NCBI RefSeq assembly: GCF_024158145.1
Contig: NZ_JAMYXM010000001.1
Span: 1,302,001-1,366,000 of the forward strand
From: Notoacmeibacter sp. MSK16QG-6
Lineage (GTDB): Bacteria; Pseudomonadota; Alphaproteobacteria; Rhizobiales; Rhizobiaceae
Length of the DNA stretch: 64,000 nt
Direction: 5' to 3'
Shown here: piece after piece, positions 28,030 through 35,981 of the stretch
Position numbering within the stretch: the stretch's first letter is position 1
How the letters are laid out: every line of letters starts with the position of its first letter
The notes under the pieces: generated by a model
The model's database searches: none
What the model was told of the DNA's origin: nothing
The model's input: only the letters and a program-made list of their open reading frames with translations
Program-made: the position numbers and the translations under genes

Positions 28030-28440
28030 ATGATTAAACTTCTTACGGCGATTGCTTTGTCGACAGGCGCGTTGATTGCAAACGCAAATGCGCAGGATTT
28101 GACGGGCGACGCCGCAGCCGGAGAGAAAGTCTTTAATCGTTGCAAGGCTTGCCATGCCGTAGGCGAAGGCGCCAAAAACAAGGTAGGCCCGGAACTAAAC
28201 GATCTGTTCGGCAGGAAGCCCGGCTCTCATGAGGATTTCAAATATTCCGACGCCATGATCGCATATGGCGAAGACAAGGTCTGGGATGTCGAACATCTGA
28301 CCGCTTACCTTGCCGCTCCGCGTAAGGTCGTGAAAGGCACGAAGATGGCTTTTGCCGGCCTCAAGAAAGAAGAGCAGATCGCTGACGTTCTGGCCTATCT
28401 GGCGACATTCGATCCGGACGGAGCCAAGACCGGGGAATAA
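28030..28440 (+). CDS. Class I cytochrome c (c2/c550-like)
   Basis: 136 residues with a signal peptide (LLTAIALSTGALIANANA), one haem motif CKACH (Cys38, Cys41, His42) and the distal methionine in KGTKMAF. This is a soluble periplasmic electron carrier of the cytochrome c2/c550 type that could feed a terminal oxidase or denitrification enzymes. GAGG lies before the ATG. It stands alone behind a perfect FNR/FixK box, so it is probably for microaerobic or anaerobic growth. It is not part of the fds operon in an obvious way, although it is next to it. Confidence 0.92.
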   Translation: MIKLLTAIALSTGALIANANAQDLTGDAAAGEKVFNRCKACHAVGEGAKNKVGPELNDLFGRKPGSHEDFKYSDAMIAYGEDKVWDVEHLTAYLAAPRKVVKGTKMAFAGLKKEEQIADVLAYLATFDPDGAKTGE

Positions 28441-28456
28441 TACCGGTAATGCTCAT

Positions 28457-28502
28457 ATATCGGCGCCGCTCACACTTAATCAGTTGGTGACGGCGCCGAT
28501 AT
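28457..28502 (+). terminator. Strong hairpin after cytochrome c
   Basis: Perfect 12-bp stem ATATCGGCGCCG / CGGCGCCGATAT, extended inside by TCAC/GTGA, 16 bases after the stop codon. The sequence after it is AATATT rather than a clear U-tract, so it may be a weak terminator or an mRNA 3' stabiliser. Confidence 0.6.
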
Positions 28503-28541
28503 AATATTCGCCCTGTGACGACACGAATACGGGGCTGACAG

Positions 28542-29543
28542 ATGGGCGGAAGAGTTCTTGTAACCGGCGGAGCCGGCTATATCGGAAGCCATGCGGCCAA
28601 TGCCCTGATCGACCGTGGCGAAGACGTCACCGTCATCGACAGGCTTTCGACCGGTTTCGAATGGCTGGTTCCACCTGCAGCCGATTTGGTTGTCGCCGAT
28701 ATCGGCGATACGGAAAAACTGTCAGCGCTTCTCAATGGCGGTCGGTTCGACGCGATCATGCATTTCGCCGGGTCGATCGTGGTGCCGGAATCGGTCGCCG
28801 ATCCCCTCTCCTATTATGAGAATAACACCGTCAAATCGCGCGGGCTGATCGAATGCGCGGTGCGCGCCGGCATACCGCATTTCGTTTTCTCGTCAACCGC
28901 CGCCGTTTACGGTTCGGTGGGCGCAGAACCTGTGGCGGAGGATGCGCCGCTGCGGCCGGAATCGCCTTATGGCTCCAGTAAGCTGATGACCGAGATCATG
29001 CTGGCGGACGCCGCCAAAGCGGATCCCATCCGCTATGGCGTACTGCGCTATTTCAATGTCGCCGGGGCCGATCCGAAGGGGCGGACGGGCCAATCCGCCA
29101 AAGGCGCCACACACCTTATCAAGGTCGCGGCGGAAGCCGCCTGCGGGAAGCGCGATGGCATCGAAATCTTCGGCGACGATTATCCGACAGCCGATGGCAC
29201 GTGCGTTCGCGACTATATTCACGTCACCGATCTGGTCGCCGCCCATCTTCTGACCCTCGACCGATTGCGCGAAGGCGGCGAAAGCCTCACAGCCAATCTC
29301 GGTTATGGCCACGGCTTTTCCGTGCGCGAAGTGCTCGATACAGTCGATCGGGTGGCGGGCAATCCGATCCAACGGTCTATGGGACCGCGCCGGCCGGGCG
29401 ATGCCGCCAGCATCGTCGCCGATCCTTCCAAGGCGCGTCAGGAACTGAACTGGCAACCGGCGCATGACGATCTGACCGGCATTGTGGAAGATGCGCTCCG
29501 CTGGGAGCGTCATTTGCAGTCCCGTAATCGGGATGAGGTCTGA
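28542..29543 (+). CDS. galE: UDP-glucose 4-epimerase
   Basis: 333 residues of the extended short-chain dehydrogenase family. The NAD-binding motif is TGGAGYIGSH, the catalytic YxxxK is YGSSK and the Ser is in VFSSTAAVYG. It interconverts UDP-glucose and UDP-galactose and could supply galactose units for exopolysaccharide. It resembles rhizobial ExoB/GalE. No operon partner: the next gene is convergent with an 18-base gap. Confidence 0.93.
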   Translation: MGGRVLVTGGAGYIGSHAANALIDRGEDVTVIDRLSTGFEWLVPPAADLVVADIGDTEKLSALLNGGRFDAIMHFAGSIVVPESVADPLSYYENNTVKSRGLIECAVRAGIPHFVFSSTAAVYGSVGAEPVAEDAPLRPESPYGSSKLMTEIMLADAAKADPIRYGVLRYFNVAGADPKGRTGQSAKGATHLIKVAAEAACGKRDGIEIFGDDYPTADGTCVRDYIHVTDLVAAHLLTLDRLREGGESLTANLGYGHGFSVREVLDTVDRVAGNPIQRSMGPRRPGDAASIVADPSKARQELNWQPAHDDLTGIVEDALRWERHLQSRNRDEV

Positions 29544-29561
29544 CGTTGCAATCGATGAGCG

Positions 29562-30623
29562 TCAGGCCGCTTCGGGAGCGGCGCGCCGCAGCATCCCGAA
29601 AAGATCGCGCGGATCGTCAGGATCGGCCAACAGGTCGAGCTTGACGCAATAGTCGGTGTCGGCGGTTTTCTCCAGAAGGAAGCGAAGCGCGCTGAAATCC
29701 TCGATGGCAAAGCCGACACTGTCGAACAGGGTGATCTGCGCGTCGCTTGTCCGGCCACCGACCTCGCCGCGCATTACCTGCCAAAGCTCCGTTACCGAAT
29801 GGTCCTCATCGAGCTGCTGAATTTCTCCTTCCACTCGGGTCTGGGGTGGAAACTCGACGAAAATGTCCGACCGCAGGAGAATGTCTCGCTGCAGTTCCGT
29901 TTTGCCCGGGCAGTCCCCGCCGATCGCGTTGATGTGAATCCCCGCGCCGACCATGTTGTCTGTCAGGATGGTGGCATACTGCTTGTCGGCCGTGCAGGTG
30001 GTGATGATCTGCGCGCCTTCGACTGCGGCTTCCGCGGTTTCACAGGCGGTCACGTTGAAGCCAACGGCCTTCAGGTTTTCCGCCGCCTTGGCGGTGGCGG
30101 CCGGGTCGATATCGTAAAGCCGCACGGTCTCGATCCCGCAGATCGTCCGGAAGGCGAGCGCCTGAAATTCGCACTGCGCGCCATTGCCGATCAGCGCCAT
30201 GGTGTCCGCACCCGCAGGAGCGAGATAACGGCCGACCAGGGCGGACGTGGCGGCCGTACGAAGGGCGGTGAGCATCGTCATTTCGGTGAGCAGCAATGGA
30301 TAGCCGGTCGCGACGGAGGAAAATACGCCGAAGGCTGTCACGGTCTGGTAGCCATCGCGGACATTATTCGGGTGTCCATTGACGTATTTGAATCCGTAAT
30401 AGTCTGCATCCGCGACAGGCATCAATTCGATCACGCCATCGCGCGAATGGCTGGCCACGCGCGCAATTTTGTCGAATTCGGGCCAGCGTTTGAAATCGTT
30501 TTCGATATACTCGGCCAATTCGCCTATGAAGGCCTCGACACCGACATCGTTGACGAGCCGCATCATGTTCTCGACGCTGACGAACGGCACATGCGCCAAG
30601 GCAGACGGTTCAAGAATGCTCAT
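29562..30623 (-). CDS. ocd: Ornithine cyclodeaminase
   Basis: 353 residues of the ornithine cyclodeaminase/mu-crystallin family in its longer form. The NAD-binding region IGNGAQCEFQALAF, the substrate loop EMTMLTALRTAATSALVG and the catalytic Asp region HINAIGGDCPGKTEL are visible. It converts L-ornithine directly to L-proline and ammonia. It overlaps the arginase stop by four bases, giving a two-step arginine-to-proline pathway for use of arginine as nitrogen source. Confidence 0.94.
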   Translation of the reverse strand: MSILEPSALAHVPFVSVENMMRLVNDVGVEAFIGELAEYIENDFKRWPEFDKIARVASHSRDGVIELMPVADADYYGFKYVNGHPNNVRDGYQTVTAFGVFSSVATGYPLLLTEMTMLTALRTAATSALVGRYLAPAGADTMALIGNGAQCEFQALAFRTICGIETVRLYDIDPAATAKAAENLKAVGFNVTACETAEAAVEGAQIITTCTADKQYATILTDNMVGAGIHINAIGGDCPGKTELQRDILLRSDIFVEFPPQTRVEGEIQQLDEDHSVTELWQVMRGEVGGRTSDAQITLFDSVGFAIEDFSALRFLLEKTADTDYCVKLDLLADPDDPRDLFGMLRRAAPEAA

Positions 30624-31549
30624 CGCATGCTCCTTGTCGGGCGGTCGAAGATGTGCCGGCCGAACAGGCTCGCCGCCAGGTCGGTCATGAGCTCGGCTGT
30701 CCGGCCGCGCTCATCGAGAAACGGGTTGAGTTCGACCAGATCCAGCGAACGGACCAGTCCGCTATCGTGCAGCGTCTCCATGATGAGATGCGCTTCGCGA
30801 AAGGTAGCGCCGCCCGGAACGGTGGTCCCAACAGCCGGGGCGATGGACGGATCGAGAAAATCGACATCGAGGCTGACATGCAGAATGCCATTGGCGGCAA
30901 TAACCCGGTCGAGAAACGTGCGTAGTGGAGACAAGACGCCCATCTCGTCGATGGCGCGCATATCGTAGGCCTCGAAACCATCGGAGGCGATCCGGCGTCG
31001 CTCCGCATCGTCGACAGAGCGCAACCCCATGAAACAGACTTGTTCCGGCGGAACGGGCACGGCTAATGGCGGATAGCCTTCGCAGTCGGGCCGGCCTGTG
31101 AAATAGGCGACCGAGGTGCCGTGCAAATGTCCGCTTTCGGTACTCTCAAGCGTATGCAGGTCGGGATGAGCATCCAGCCAGAGTACGAAGAGCGGCCCTT
31201 CTCCTTGCGCGGCGTGGCGCGCAAGGCCCGCGACCGACCCTGCCGACATACTGTGATCGCCGCCCAGGAAGATCGGAAAGTCATAATTTCCAGCCGCGTC
31301 GAACGCCGCCTTCTCGACCGCCCCGATCCAGGCGGCGGTCTCCGCCAGACGCTTTATCGCACGGTTCGAATGATCCGTCGGGGTCGGTTCATCAATGGCG
31401 ATATCGCCCAGATCGGTGACCGTCCAACCGAGCCCTGTCAGGGCCGCCGCGAGGCCTGCCGTTCGTAAACTGGCCGGTCCCATCAGGCATCCGGGCTGCG
31501 ACGCGCCGGACTGGATGGGCGCGCCGATAAGGGCACAGGTCTTTTCCAT
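30620..31549 (-). CDS. Arginase
   Basis: 309 residues of the ureohydrolase family. Manganese ligands appear in GGDHSMS, WLDAHPDLHT and SLDVDFLDPS. It hydrolyses arginine to ornithine and urea, and ornithine then goes to the coupled cyclodeaminase. The gene is divergent from an Lrp-type regulator, and the shared promoter carries the palindrome TTGCGCAA. Arginase rather than agmatinase is supported by the cyclodeaminase partner and family motifs. Confidence 0.94.
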   Translation of the reverse strand: MEKTCALIGAPIQSGASQPGCLMGPASLRTAGLAAALTGLGWTVTDLGDIAIDEPTPTDHSNRAIKRLAETAAWIGAVEKAAFDAAGNYDFPIFLGGDHSMSAGSVAGLARHAAQGEGPLFVLWLDAHPDLHTLESTESGHLHGTSVAYFTGRPDCEGYPPLAVPVPPEQVCFMGLRSVDDAERRRIASDGFEAYDMRAIDEMGVLSPLRTFLDRVIAANGILHVSLDVDFLDPSIAPAVGTTVPGGATFREAHLIMETLHDSGLVRSLDLVELNPFLDERGRTAELMTDLAASLFGRHIFDRPTRSMR

Positions 31550-31613
31550 TACCGCCTCTCTTCCAATTGAAAGGACAGCATGCCGGTTTTCTCTGCAAAA
31601 TTGCTATGATAAA

Positions 31614-31621
31614 TTGCGCAA
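31614..31621. promoter_or_regulatory. Palindrome TTGCGCAA in the arginase/lrp promoter region
   Basis: An AT-flanked palindrome (AAATTGCGCAAATT around the core) 65 bases upstream of arginase and 55 bases upstream of the divergent lrp gene. Its position fits an Lrp/AsnC operator serving both directions. Confidence 0.5.
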
Positions 31622-31675
31622 ATTGACTCCATCTTTTAACTCTTTTCTGGATTTTCTGAACACAATGGTAAGAGC

Positions 31676-32104
31676 ATGGCGGAACTGAGCGAGGTCGATC
31701 GAACGCTGCTGGCGGCGCTCAGAACAAATAGCAGAGCCTCGATCACCGAACTTGCCCACACGATCGGCGTATCCCGCGCAACCGTCAAAACGCGACTGGA
31801 AAGCCTGGTCCGCAATGGACGTATCCGCCGCTTCACCATTGAAACCGATGTCGATGTGGAGGGTGAGGTTAAAGCCATCACCATGATCGAGCTGCAGGGC
31901 AAATTGTCGCGCGAGGTCATCCGCACGCTTCGCCGCATTCCCGAAATCTCAGTCATTCATTCGACAAACGGTTTGTGGGATCTGGTGGTGGAGATCAGGA
32001 CCGACAGTCTTGTCCGCTTCGATGGCGTATTGCGTGAAATCCGCGAAATTCCGGGCGTGACCAGTAGCCAGACCAGCCTTCTTCTCGCGCCGGTTGTCGG
32101 CTAG
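31676..32104 (+). CDS. Lrp/AsnC-family regulator of arginine catabolism
   Basis: 142 residues: an N-terminal helix-turn-helix (DRTLLAALRTNSRASITELAHTIGVSRATVKTRLESLVRNGRI) and a C-terminal RAM ligand-binding domain. It is divergent from the arginase-cyclodeaminase pair, so it most likely activates them in response to arginine or ornithine. This is the classical arrangement in rhizobia and Brucella. Confidence 0.88.
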   Translation: MAELSEVDRTLLAALRTNSRASITELAHTIGVSRATVKTRLESLVRNGRIRRFTIETDVDVEGEVKAITMIELQGKLSREVIRTLRRIPEISVIHSTNGLWDLVVEIRTDSLVRFDGVLREIREIPGVTSSQTSLLLAPVVG

Positions 32105-32142
32105 GATCAGAGCGAGCCGCCAATCAGAACAGGAAGAGCACT

Positions 32143-32541
32143 ATGGATCGGTTCACCGGCGGCTGTCTGTGCGGGGATATCCGCTTTACCGCGACCGGCC
32201 AGCCCAATCGCGTCGGCATCTGCCATTGTCTCGATTGCCGCAAGCACCATGGCGCGCTGTTTTATGCGGCCGCCATCTTTCCCCAAGCGGCGGTGACGAT
32301 CCATGGCGAGGTGCGCAGCTATAAGGGTCGGTCCTTTTGTCCGCGCTGCGGCTCGTCGGTCTTCGCTCGTAGCGGCGATGAAATCGAAATTCATCTCGGA
32401 TCGCTCGATGAGCCCGACCGGCTGACGCCAACCTATGAAAGCTGGACAGTGCGGCGCGAAACCTGGCTCCCAGAGTTTGCCGTTAGCCGACGCTATGAAG
32501 GCGACCGTGAAGAGGCCGACGGCTTCGATGAAGCTTTATAA
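32143..32541 (+). CDS. GFA family zinc protein
   Basis: 132 residues with the zinc-binding pattern of the glutathione-dependent formaldehyde-activating (GFA/Mss4-like) fold: GGCLCGDIRF, CHCLDCRKHHG and FCPRCGSS. Most family members have no proven formaldehyde activity, so only the fold is called. AGGAAG precedes the ATG. It follows lrp after 38 bases on the same strand and may be co-transcribed. Confidence 0.85.
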   Translation: MDRFTGGCLCGDIRFTATGQPNRVGICHCLDCRKHHGALFYAAAIFPQAAVTIHGEVRSYKGRSFCPRCGSSVFARSGDEIEIHLGSLDEPDRLTPTYESWTVRRETWLPEFAVSRRYEGDREEADGFDEAL

Positions 32542-32552
32542 CCACCGCGCTA

Positions 32553-33026
32553 TCAGTATCCGGCAGAATTGATGAGCGCCGAGCCAATTGGCTTTAGCGG
32601 CTCGGACCGCAGCACGACCGATGTTGTAACCGACCCAAACCGCGCAACGGCATCGACGATGGTTTCCAGTTTTTCCGGGGTTGGAACAACGACTTTCAAA
32701 TGGAAACAGTCCTCACCCGTCAGGCGATGAACCTCGATCACCTGAGGCATCTGACTGAACTGCTTGAGGCAGCGTTCGATATGCTCATGAGTGGTGCGCA
32801 CCCGAATGATCGCGATCATTCCGAGGCCAAGCCGTTGTGTATCGATGACCGCGCGATAGCCGGATATAACACCCTTTTCCTCAAGCCGCTTCACGCGCTC
32901 GGTGGTGGCAGGCTGGGAAAGGCCGATACGACGGCCTAGTTCCGATACCGACACGCGACCGTCCCGCTGCAACTCCTCTATGATCGCTATGTCGGTCGCA
33001 TCCGGCTGATAGGGAAGCCTCACCAT
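32553..33026 (-). CDS. Lrp/AsnC-family regulator (second copy)
   Basis: 157 residues with helix-turn-helix DIAIIEELQRDGRVSVSELGRRIGLSQPATTERVKRLEEKGVI and a RAM domain. It is divergent from a serine-hydrolase gene across a 101-base region full of inverted repeats. The target is probably itself and that hydrolase. It differs clearly from the Lrp protein beside arginase, so it is not a recent duplicate. Confidence 0.88.
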   Translation of the reverse strand: MVRLPYQPDATDIAIIEELQRDGRVSVSELGRRIGLSQPATTERVKRLEEKGVISGYRAVIDTQRLGLGMIAIIRVRTTHEHIERCLKQFSQMPQVIEVHRLTGEDCFHLKVVVPTPEKLETIVDAVARFGSVTTSVVLRSEPLKPIGSALINSAGY

Positions 33027-33040
33027 TCTACCTTTATTTT

Positions 33041-33084
33041 ATCGGAGAAACCATCAACTACCCGATAGTTTCGCATTCTCCGAT
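33041..33084. promoter_or_regulatory. Nested palindromes between lrp and hydrolase genes
   Basis: Outer perfect 9-bp arms ATCGGAGAA (33041-33049) and TTCTCCGAT (33076-33084) enclose an inner inverted repeat AACTA-N5-TAGTT (33056-33070). A near-copy of the inner element, CGGTAGTTTTGC, follows at about 33095. The array covers the likely promoters of both divergent genes and is a probable Lrp operator. Confidence 0.65.
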
Positions 33085-33127
33085 CTTTGGCAAGCCGGTA
33101 GTTTTGCGGCCTTGAAGGGATGCAGCA

Positions 33128-33664
33128 ATGACCGAATTTATCATTCTGCCGGGCATCGGCGGTTCAGGATCGACGCACTGGCAAACATTTTGGGAAATGA
33201 AGGAGCCGCACATGCGGCGATTTTCTCCGGCGAGTTGGGATAAGCCGCAACTTGACGACTGGTGCATCGCTTTGGACGAGGCTGTCGCGGCTGCCAATTC
33301 GCCGCCAGTGCTCGTGGCTCACAGTCTCGCCTGCCTGCTGGTCGCCCATTGGAGCGTCAGGTCGACACGCCGGGCCAAAGGCGCGTTTCTGGTTTCAGTG
33401 CCCGATCCGGCCGCGACGGAATTTCCCAAGGCCGAAGCCAATAGCTTCATAGATGCGCCCAAAGAGAAGTTGCGGTTTCCTTCCTTCATCGTCGCGAGCA
33501 GCGATGACCCATATGGCGCTTTGGCCTATCAGCAGGATTGCGCGGCAGCATGGGGAAGCGATTTCGTCGACATCGGCGCGTGCGGGCATATGAACGGGGA
33601 GAGCGGCCTTGCAGACTGGCCAGCAGGCCGGCAGCTTCTCGAAACATTCGAGGCGCGATTATAA
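33128..33664 (+). CDS. RBBP9/YdeN-family alpha/beta hydrolase
   Basis: 178 residues of the small serine-hydrolase family. The oxyanion region is LPGIGGSGSTHWQ, the nucleophile lies in VAHSLAC, and the catalytic His is probably in CGHMNGESGL. Family members act on small esters or amides, but the substrate is unknown. GAAGGGA precedes the ATG. It is divergent from the second Lrp regulator. Confidence 0.88.
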   Translation: MTEFIILPGIGGSGSTHWQTFWEMKEPHMRRFSPASWDKPQLDDWCIALDEAVAAANSPPVLVAHSLACLLVAHWSVRSTRRAKGAFLVSVPDPAATEFPKAEANSFIDAPKEKLRFPSFIVASSDDPYGALAYQQDCAAAWGSDFVDIGACGHMNGESGLADWPAGRQLLETFEARL

Positions 33665-33796
33665 CTGCGTCACGACGACAAGGGCGCCGGTAATTTCCTC
33701 CCAGCCGCAAACCTCAGTGCCGCACAGCGTTGAGACGGGACGGTCTATCGTCCGTCGCGCAGATAAGAAGGCCCGAGCCAATCTGTCGGCGCAAGT

Positions 33797-34270
33797 TTAA
33801 CTCGCATGGCAGGCCATGCCCTGCGGTTCGACGGCCCCCTCACGAAGTTCGGCAAAGCGACGCTCAAAATCCTGCGCCAGATCTTCGACTACAATTTGAT
33901 CGAACTGCTCCAACAGACGGGCTTCTGCCGCCTGAAGCGTCTCTTCGAGCCTTGCGTCTACCGCCTTTTCCACCAGACATTCCGCCGGGTCCGCCTGCGG
34001 GCCGATGTTGAACAGAGGCGGGCAGCCAACCGCCTCATAGACATCGCGCAAAGTGATACCCGTCAAAGCGCGCGCCAGCTGCCAGCCGCCGCCATGGCCT
34101 TTTTCAGACGTCACGATTCCCTTTTCCCGTAAGCCCGCCATCATCCGGCGCACCACCACCGCATTCGTCGAGATCATGCCGGCAATCTGGTCGGACGTCA
34201 CCCGATCCACATGCCGGTCCATATGAATCAGGACATGCAACATACGGGACATACGAAGATCGCGGGGCAT
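33797..34270 (-). CDS. Rrf2-family transcriptional regulator
   Basis: 157 residues with the Rrf2 winged-helix (SRMLHVLIHMDRHVDRVTSDQIAGMISTNAVVVRRMMAGLREKGIV and the GGWQLAR wing). The three-cysteine Fe-S motif of IscR/NsrR is absent; there are only two separated cysteines (GCPP and ECLV), so it may sense redox by thiols. ATGs at 34252 and 34243 are alternative starts. It is divergent from a thioredoxin-reductase-like gene and likely represses it. Confidence 0.85.
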   Translation of the reverse strand: MPRDLRMSRMLHVLIHMDRHVDRVTSDQIAGMISTNAVVVRRMMAGLREKGIVTSEKGHGGGWQLARALTGITLRDVYEAVGCPPLFNIGPQADPAECLVEKAVDARLEETLQAAEARLLEQFDQIVVEDLAQDFERRFAELREGAVEPQGMACHAS

Positions 34271-34355
34271 CGGGAGGCTTTCTTGGCTGCGCTCGTTCTA
34301 CGCTATCAGAAGTCACGCAACAATTAAAGTTTCATGTCTTGCAATAGCGATCCGC

Positions 34356-34375
34356 ATCACGTAACTCATAGTGAT
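34356..34375. promoter_or_regulatory. Rrf2-type operator candidate
   Basis: Inverted repeat ATCAC-N10-GTGAT ending 18 bases before the start codon of the flavoprotein gene. The position, over the expected start region, suggests repression by the divergent Rrf2 regulator. Confidence 0.6.
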
Positions 34376-34393
34376 ACATGAAGGAGCAAGATC

Positions 34394-35311
34394 ATGGATC
34401 AGGACGTCATCGTCGTCGGGGGAAGCTTTGCCGGGCTTTCCGCGGCCATGCAGCTGTCACGGGCACGCAAAAAGGTGCTTGTGCTCGATACGGGTATGCC
34501 GCGTAATCGCTTCACACATGCCTCGCACGGTTTTCCCGGCCAGGACGGAAACAGTCCGCAAGCTATCCAGACCGCCTTGCGCGCGGAACTTGCAGTCTAT
34601 CCATCGGTGTCTTTCCGCAAGGACGCAGCGGTTTCGATTGCGTTTGAGGGAGGAGGATTTCGTGTGTCTCTGGCAGACGGGACCGCGCTGACCGCGCGCC
34701 GTGTCATTCTCGCCTACGGAGTGAGCGATACGCTACCAGACCTGCCGGGACTTCGCGAACGGTGGGGCGTAAGCGTACTGCACTGCCCTTACTGCCACGG
34801 ATACGAACTCGACCGGCAGGCGATGGGCGTTCTGCTGCGCGACGAAACGGCATTACATCAGGCCATAATGCTCCCCGAATGGGGGCCTACGACCGTTTTC
34901 ACTCAAGGCGCTTTCAAACCGTCCGACGATCAGGTTCGCCAGCTCACATCGCGCGGTATCAAAATTGAAGAGACGCCCATCACGGAATTGAACGGCGCCG
35001 GCGTAACGTTGGAGAATGTCGGGCTCGCCGATGGACGAAACGTGCCTCTTGCAGGTCTTTTTGTCGCGCCGCAAACAGCACCGGCCTGTGATATCGCCGA
35101 GCAGCTGGGCTGCGCCGTAAATGACGGGCCGACCGGCCCATATCTCGCGGTGGATGCAATGCAGGCAAGCTCGGTACCGGGCGTCTTTGCCGCTGGAGAC
35201 CTTGCCAGCCCGATGCCGAACGCCACCCGCGCGGCCGCAGCGGGCGTGATGGCCGGCGTCGCCGCGCATCGCTCGCTGATCTTCGATCCCGACCTTATCC
35301 CCGCTGCCTGA
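34394..35311 (+). CDS. Thioredoxin-reductase-like NAD(P)/FAD oxidoreductase
   Basis: 305 residues. The N-terminal FAD motif is VVGGSFAGLSAAMQLSRA, the redox-active dithiol is CPYC (in HCPYCHGYEL), and the C-terminal FAD motif reads GVFAAGDLASPM. Compared with TrxB the dithiol spacing CPYCHGYE is typical of the alternative TrxR-like group found next to Rrf2 regulators. Its disulfide partner is unknown. GAAGGAG precedes the ATG. The methyltransferase gene follows after 11 bases. Confidence 0.88.
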   Translation: MDQDVIVVGGSFAGLSAAMQLSRARKKVLVLDTGMPRNRFTHASHGFPGQDGNSPQAIQTALRAELAVYPSVSFRKDAAVSIAFEGGGFRVSLADGTALTARRVILAYGVSDTLPDLPGLRERWGVSVLHCPYCHGYELDRQAMGVLLRDETALHQAIMLPEWGPTTVFTQGAFKPSDDQVRQLTSRGIKIEETPITELNGAGVTLENVGLADGRNVPLAGLFVAPQTAPACDIAEQLGCAVNDGPTGPYLAVDAMQASSVPGVFAAGDLASPMPNATRAAAAGVMAGVAAHRSLIFDPDLIPAA

Positions 35312-35322
35312 GGTAACCTTCC

Positions 35323-35946
35323 ATGGATACGATAACCCCCGCCCAGTTCTGGAATGAACGCTATGAGAAGTCGTCCCCCGAAACTTCCGGTAGGCCCGGT
35401 CTTGCGTTGGCGCAATTTGCCAGCCCCCTCACGCCCGGCCATGCGCTGGAGCTTGGCTGCGCGAAGGGCGACGATGCGATCTGGCTGGCCAGGCAGGGCT
35501 GGCATGTCACCGCCGTCGATATTTCCTCGGTGGTACTGGGCTATGCCAGCACCAATGCCGGCCGCGCGGGGATGAGCGAGCAGATCCGTTTCGAGGAACA
35601 TGATCTCGCCATATCCTGCCCGTCCGGCGCTTTCGATCTGGTCACGGCCAGCTTTCTTCACTCACCGCAGAATTGGCCACGCTCGGCGGTTCTGAGCCGA
35701 GCGGCCGAAGCCGTTCGCCCCGGCGGACATATACTTATCGTCGGGCATGGATCTCGCGCTCCCTGGTCGTCGTCGCCGGAAGACACGCGCTTCCCGTCGG
35801 CAGAGGATACTCTGACCGAAATGGGACTGGATGTCGCCGCGTGGAAACGGCTCTGTGTCTGCCCTATCACACGGACAGGACACGGTCCGGATGGACAAAC
35901 CGCGACAGTGACAGACAACATCATCTTCCTGCAGCGCCTGTCGTGA
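35323..35946 (+). CDS. Class I SAM-dependent methyltransferase
   Basis: 207 residues with SAM-binding motif I ALELGCAKGDDAIWLA followed by VTAVDIS. This TehB/UbiE-like small methyltransferase often follows a TrxR-like flavoprotein under an Rrf2 regulator in rhizobia. It may methylate a toxic oxyanion, thiol or other small molecule; the substrate cannot be read from the sequence. GAGG precedes the ATG. Confidence 0.85.
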   Translation: MDTITPAQFWNERYEKSSPETSGRPGLALAQFASPLTPGHALELGCAKGDDAIWLARQGWHVTAVDISSVVLGYASTNAGRAGMSEQIRFEEHDLAISCPSGAFDLVTASFLHSPQNWPRSAVLSRAAEAVRPGGHILIVGHGSRAPWSSSPEDTRFPSAEDTLTEMGLDVAAWKRLCVCPITRTGHGPDGQTATVTDNIIFLQRLS

Positions 35947-35981
35947 GAGAGGTATGACCATGAGACTCCGGGCCTCGCCGG

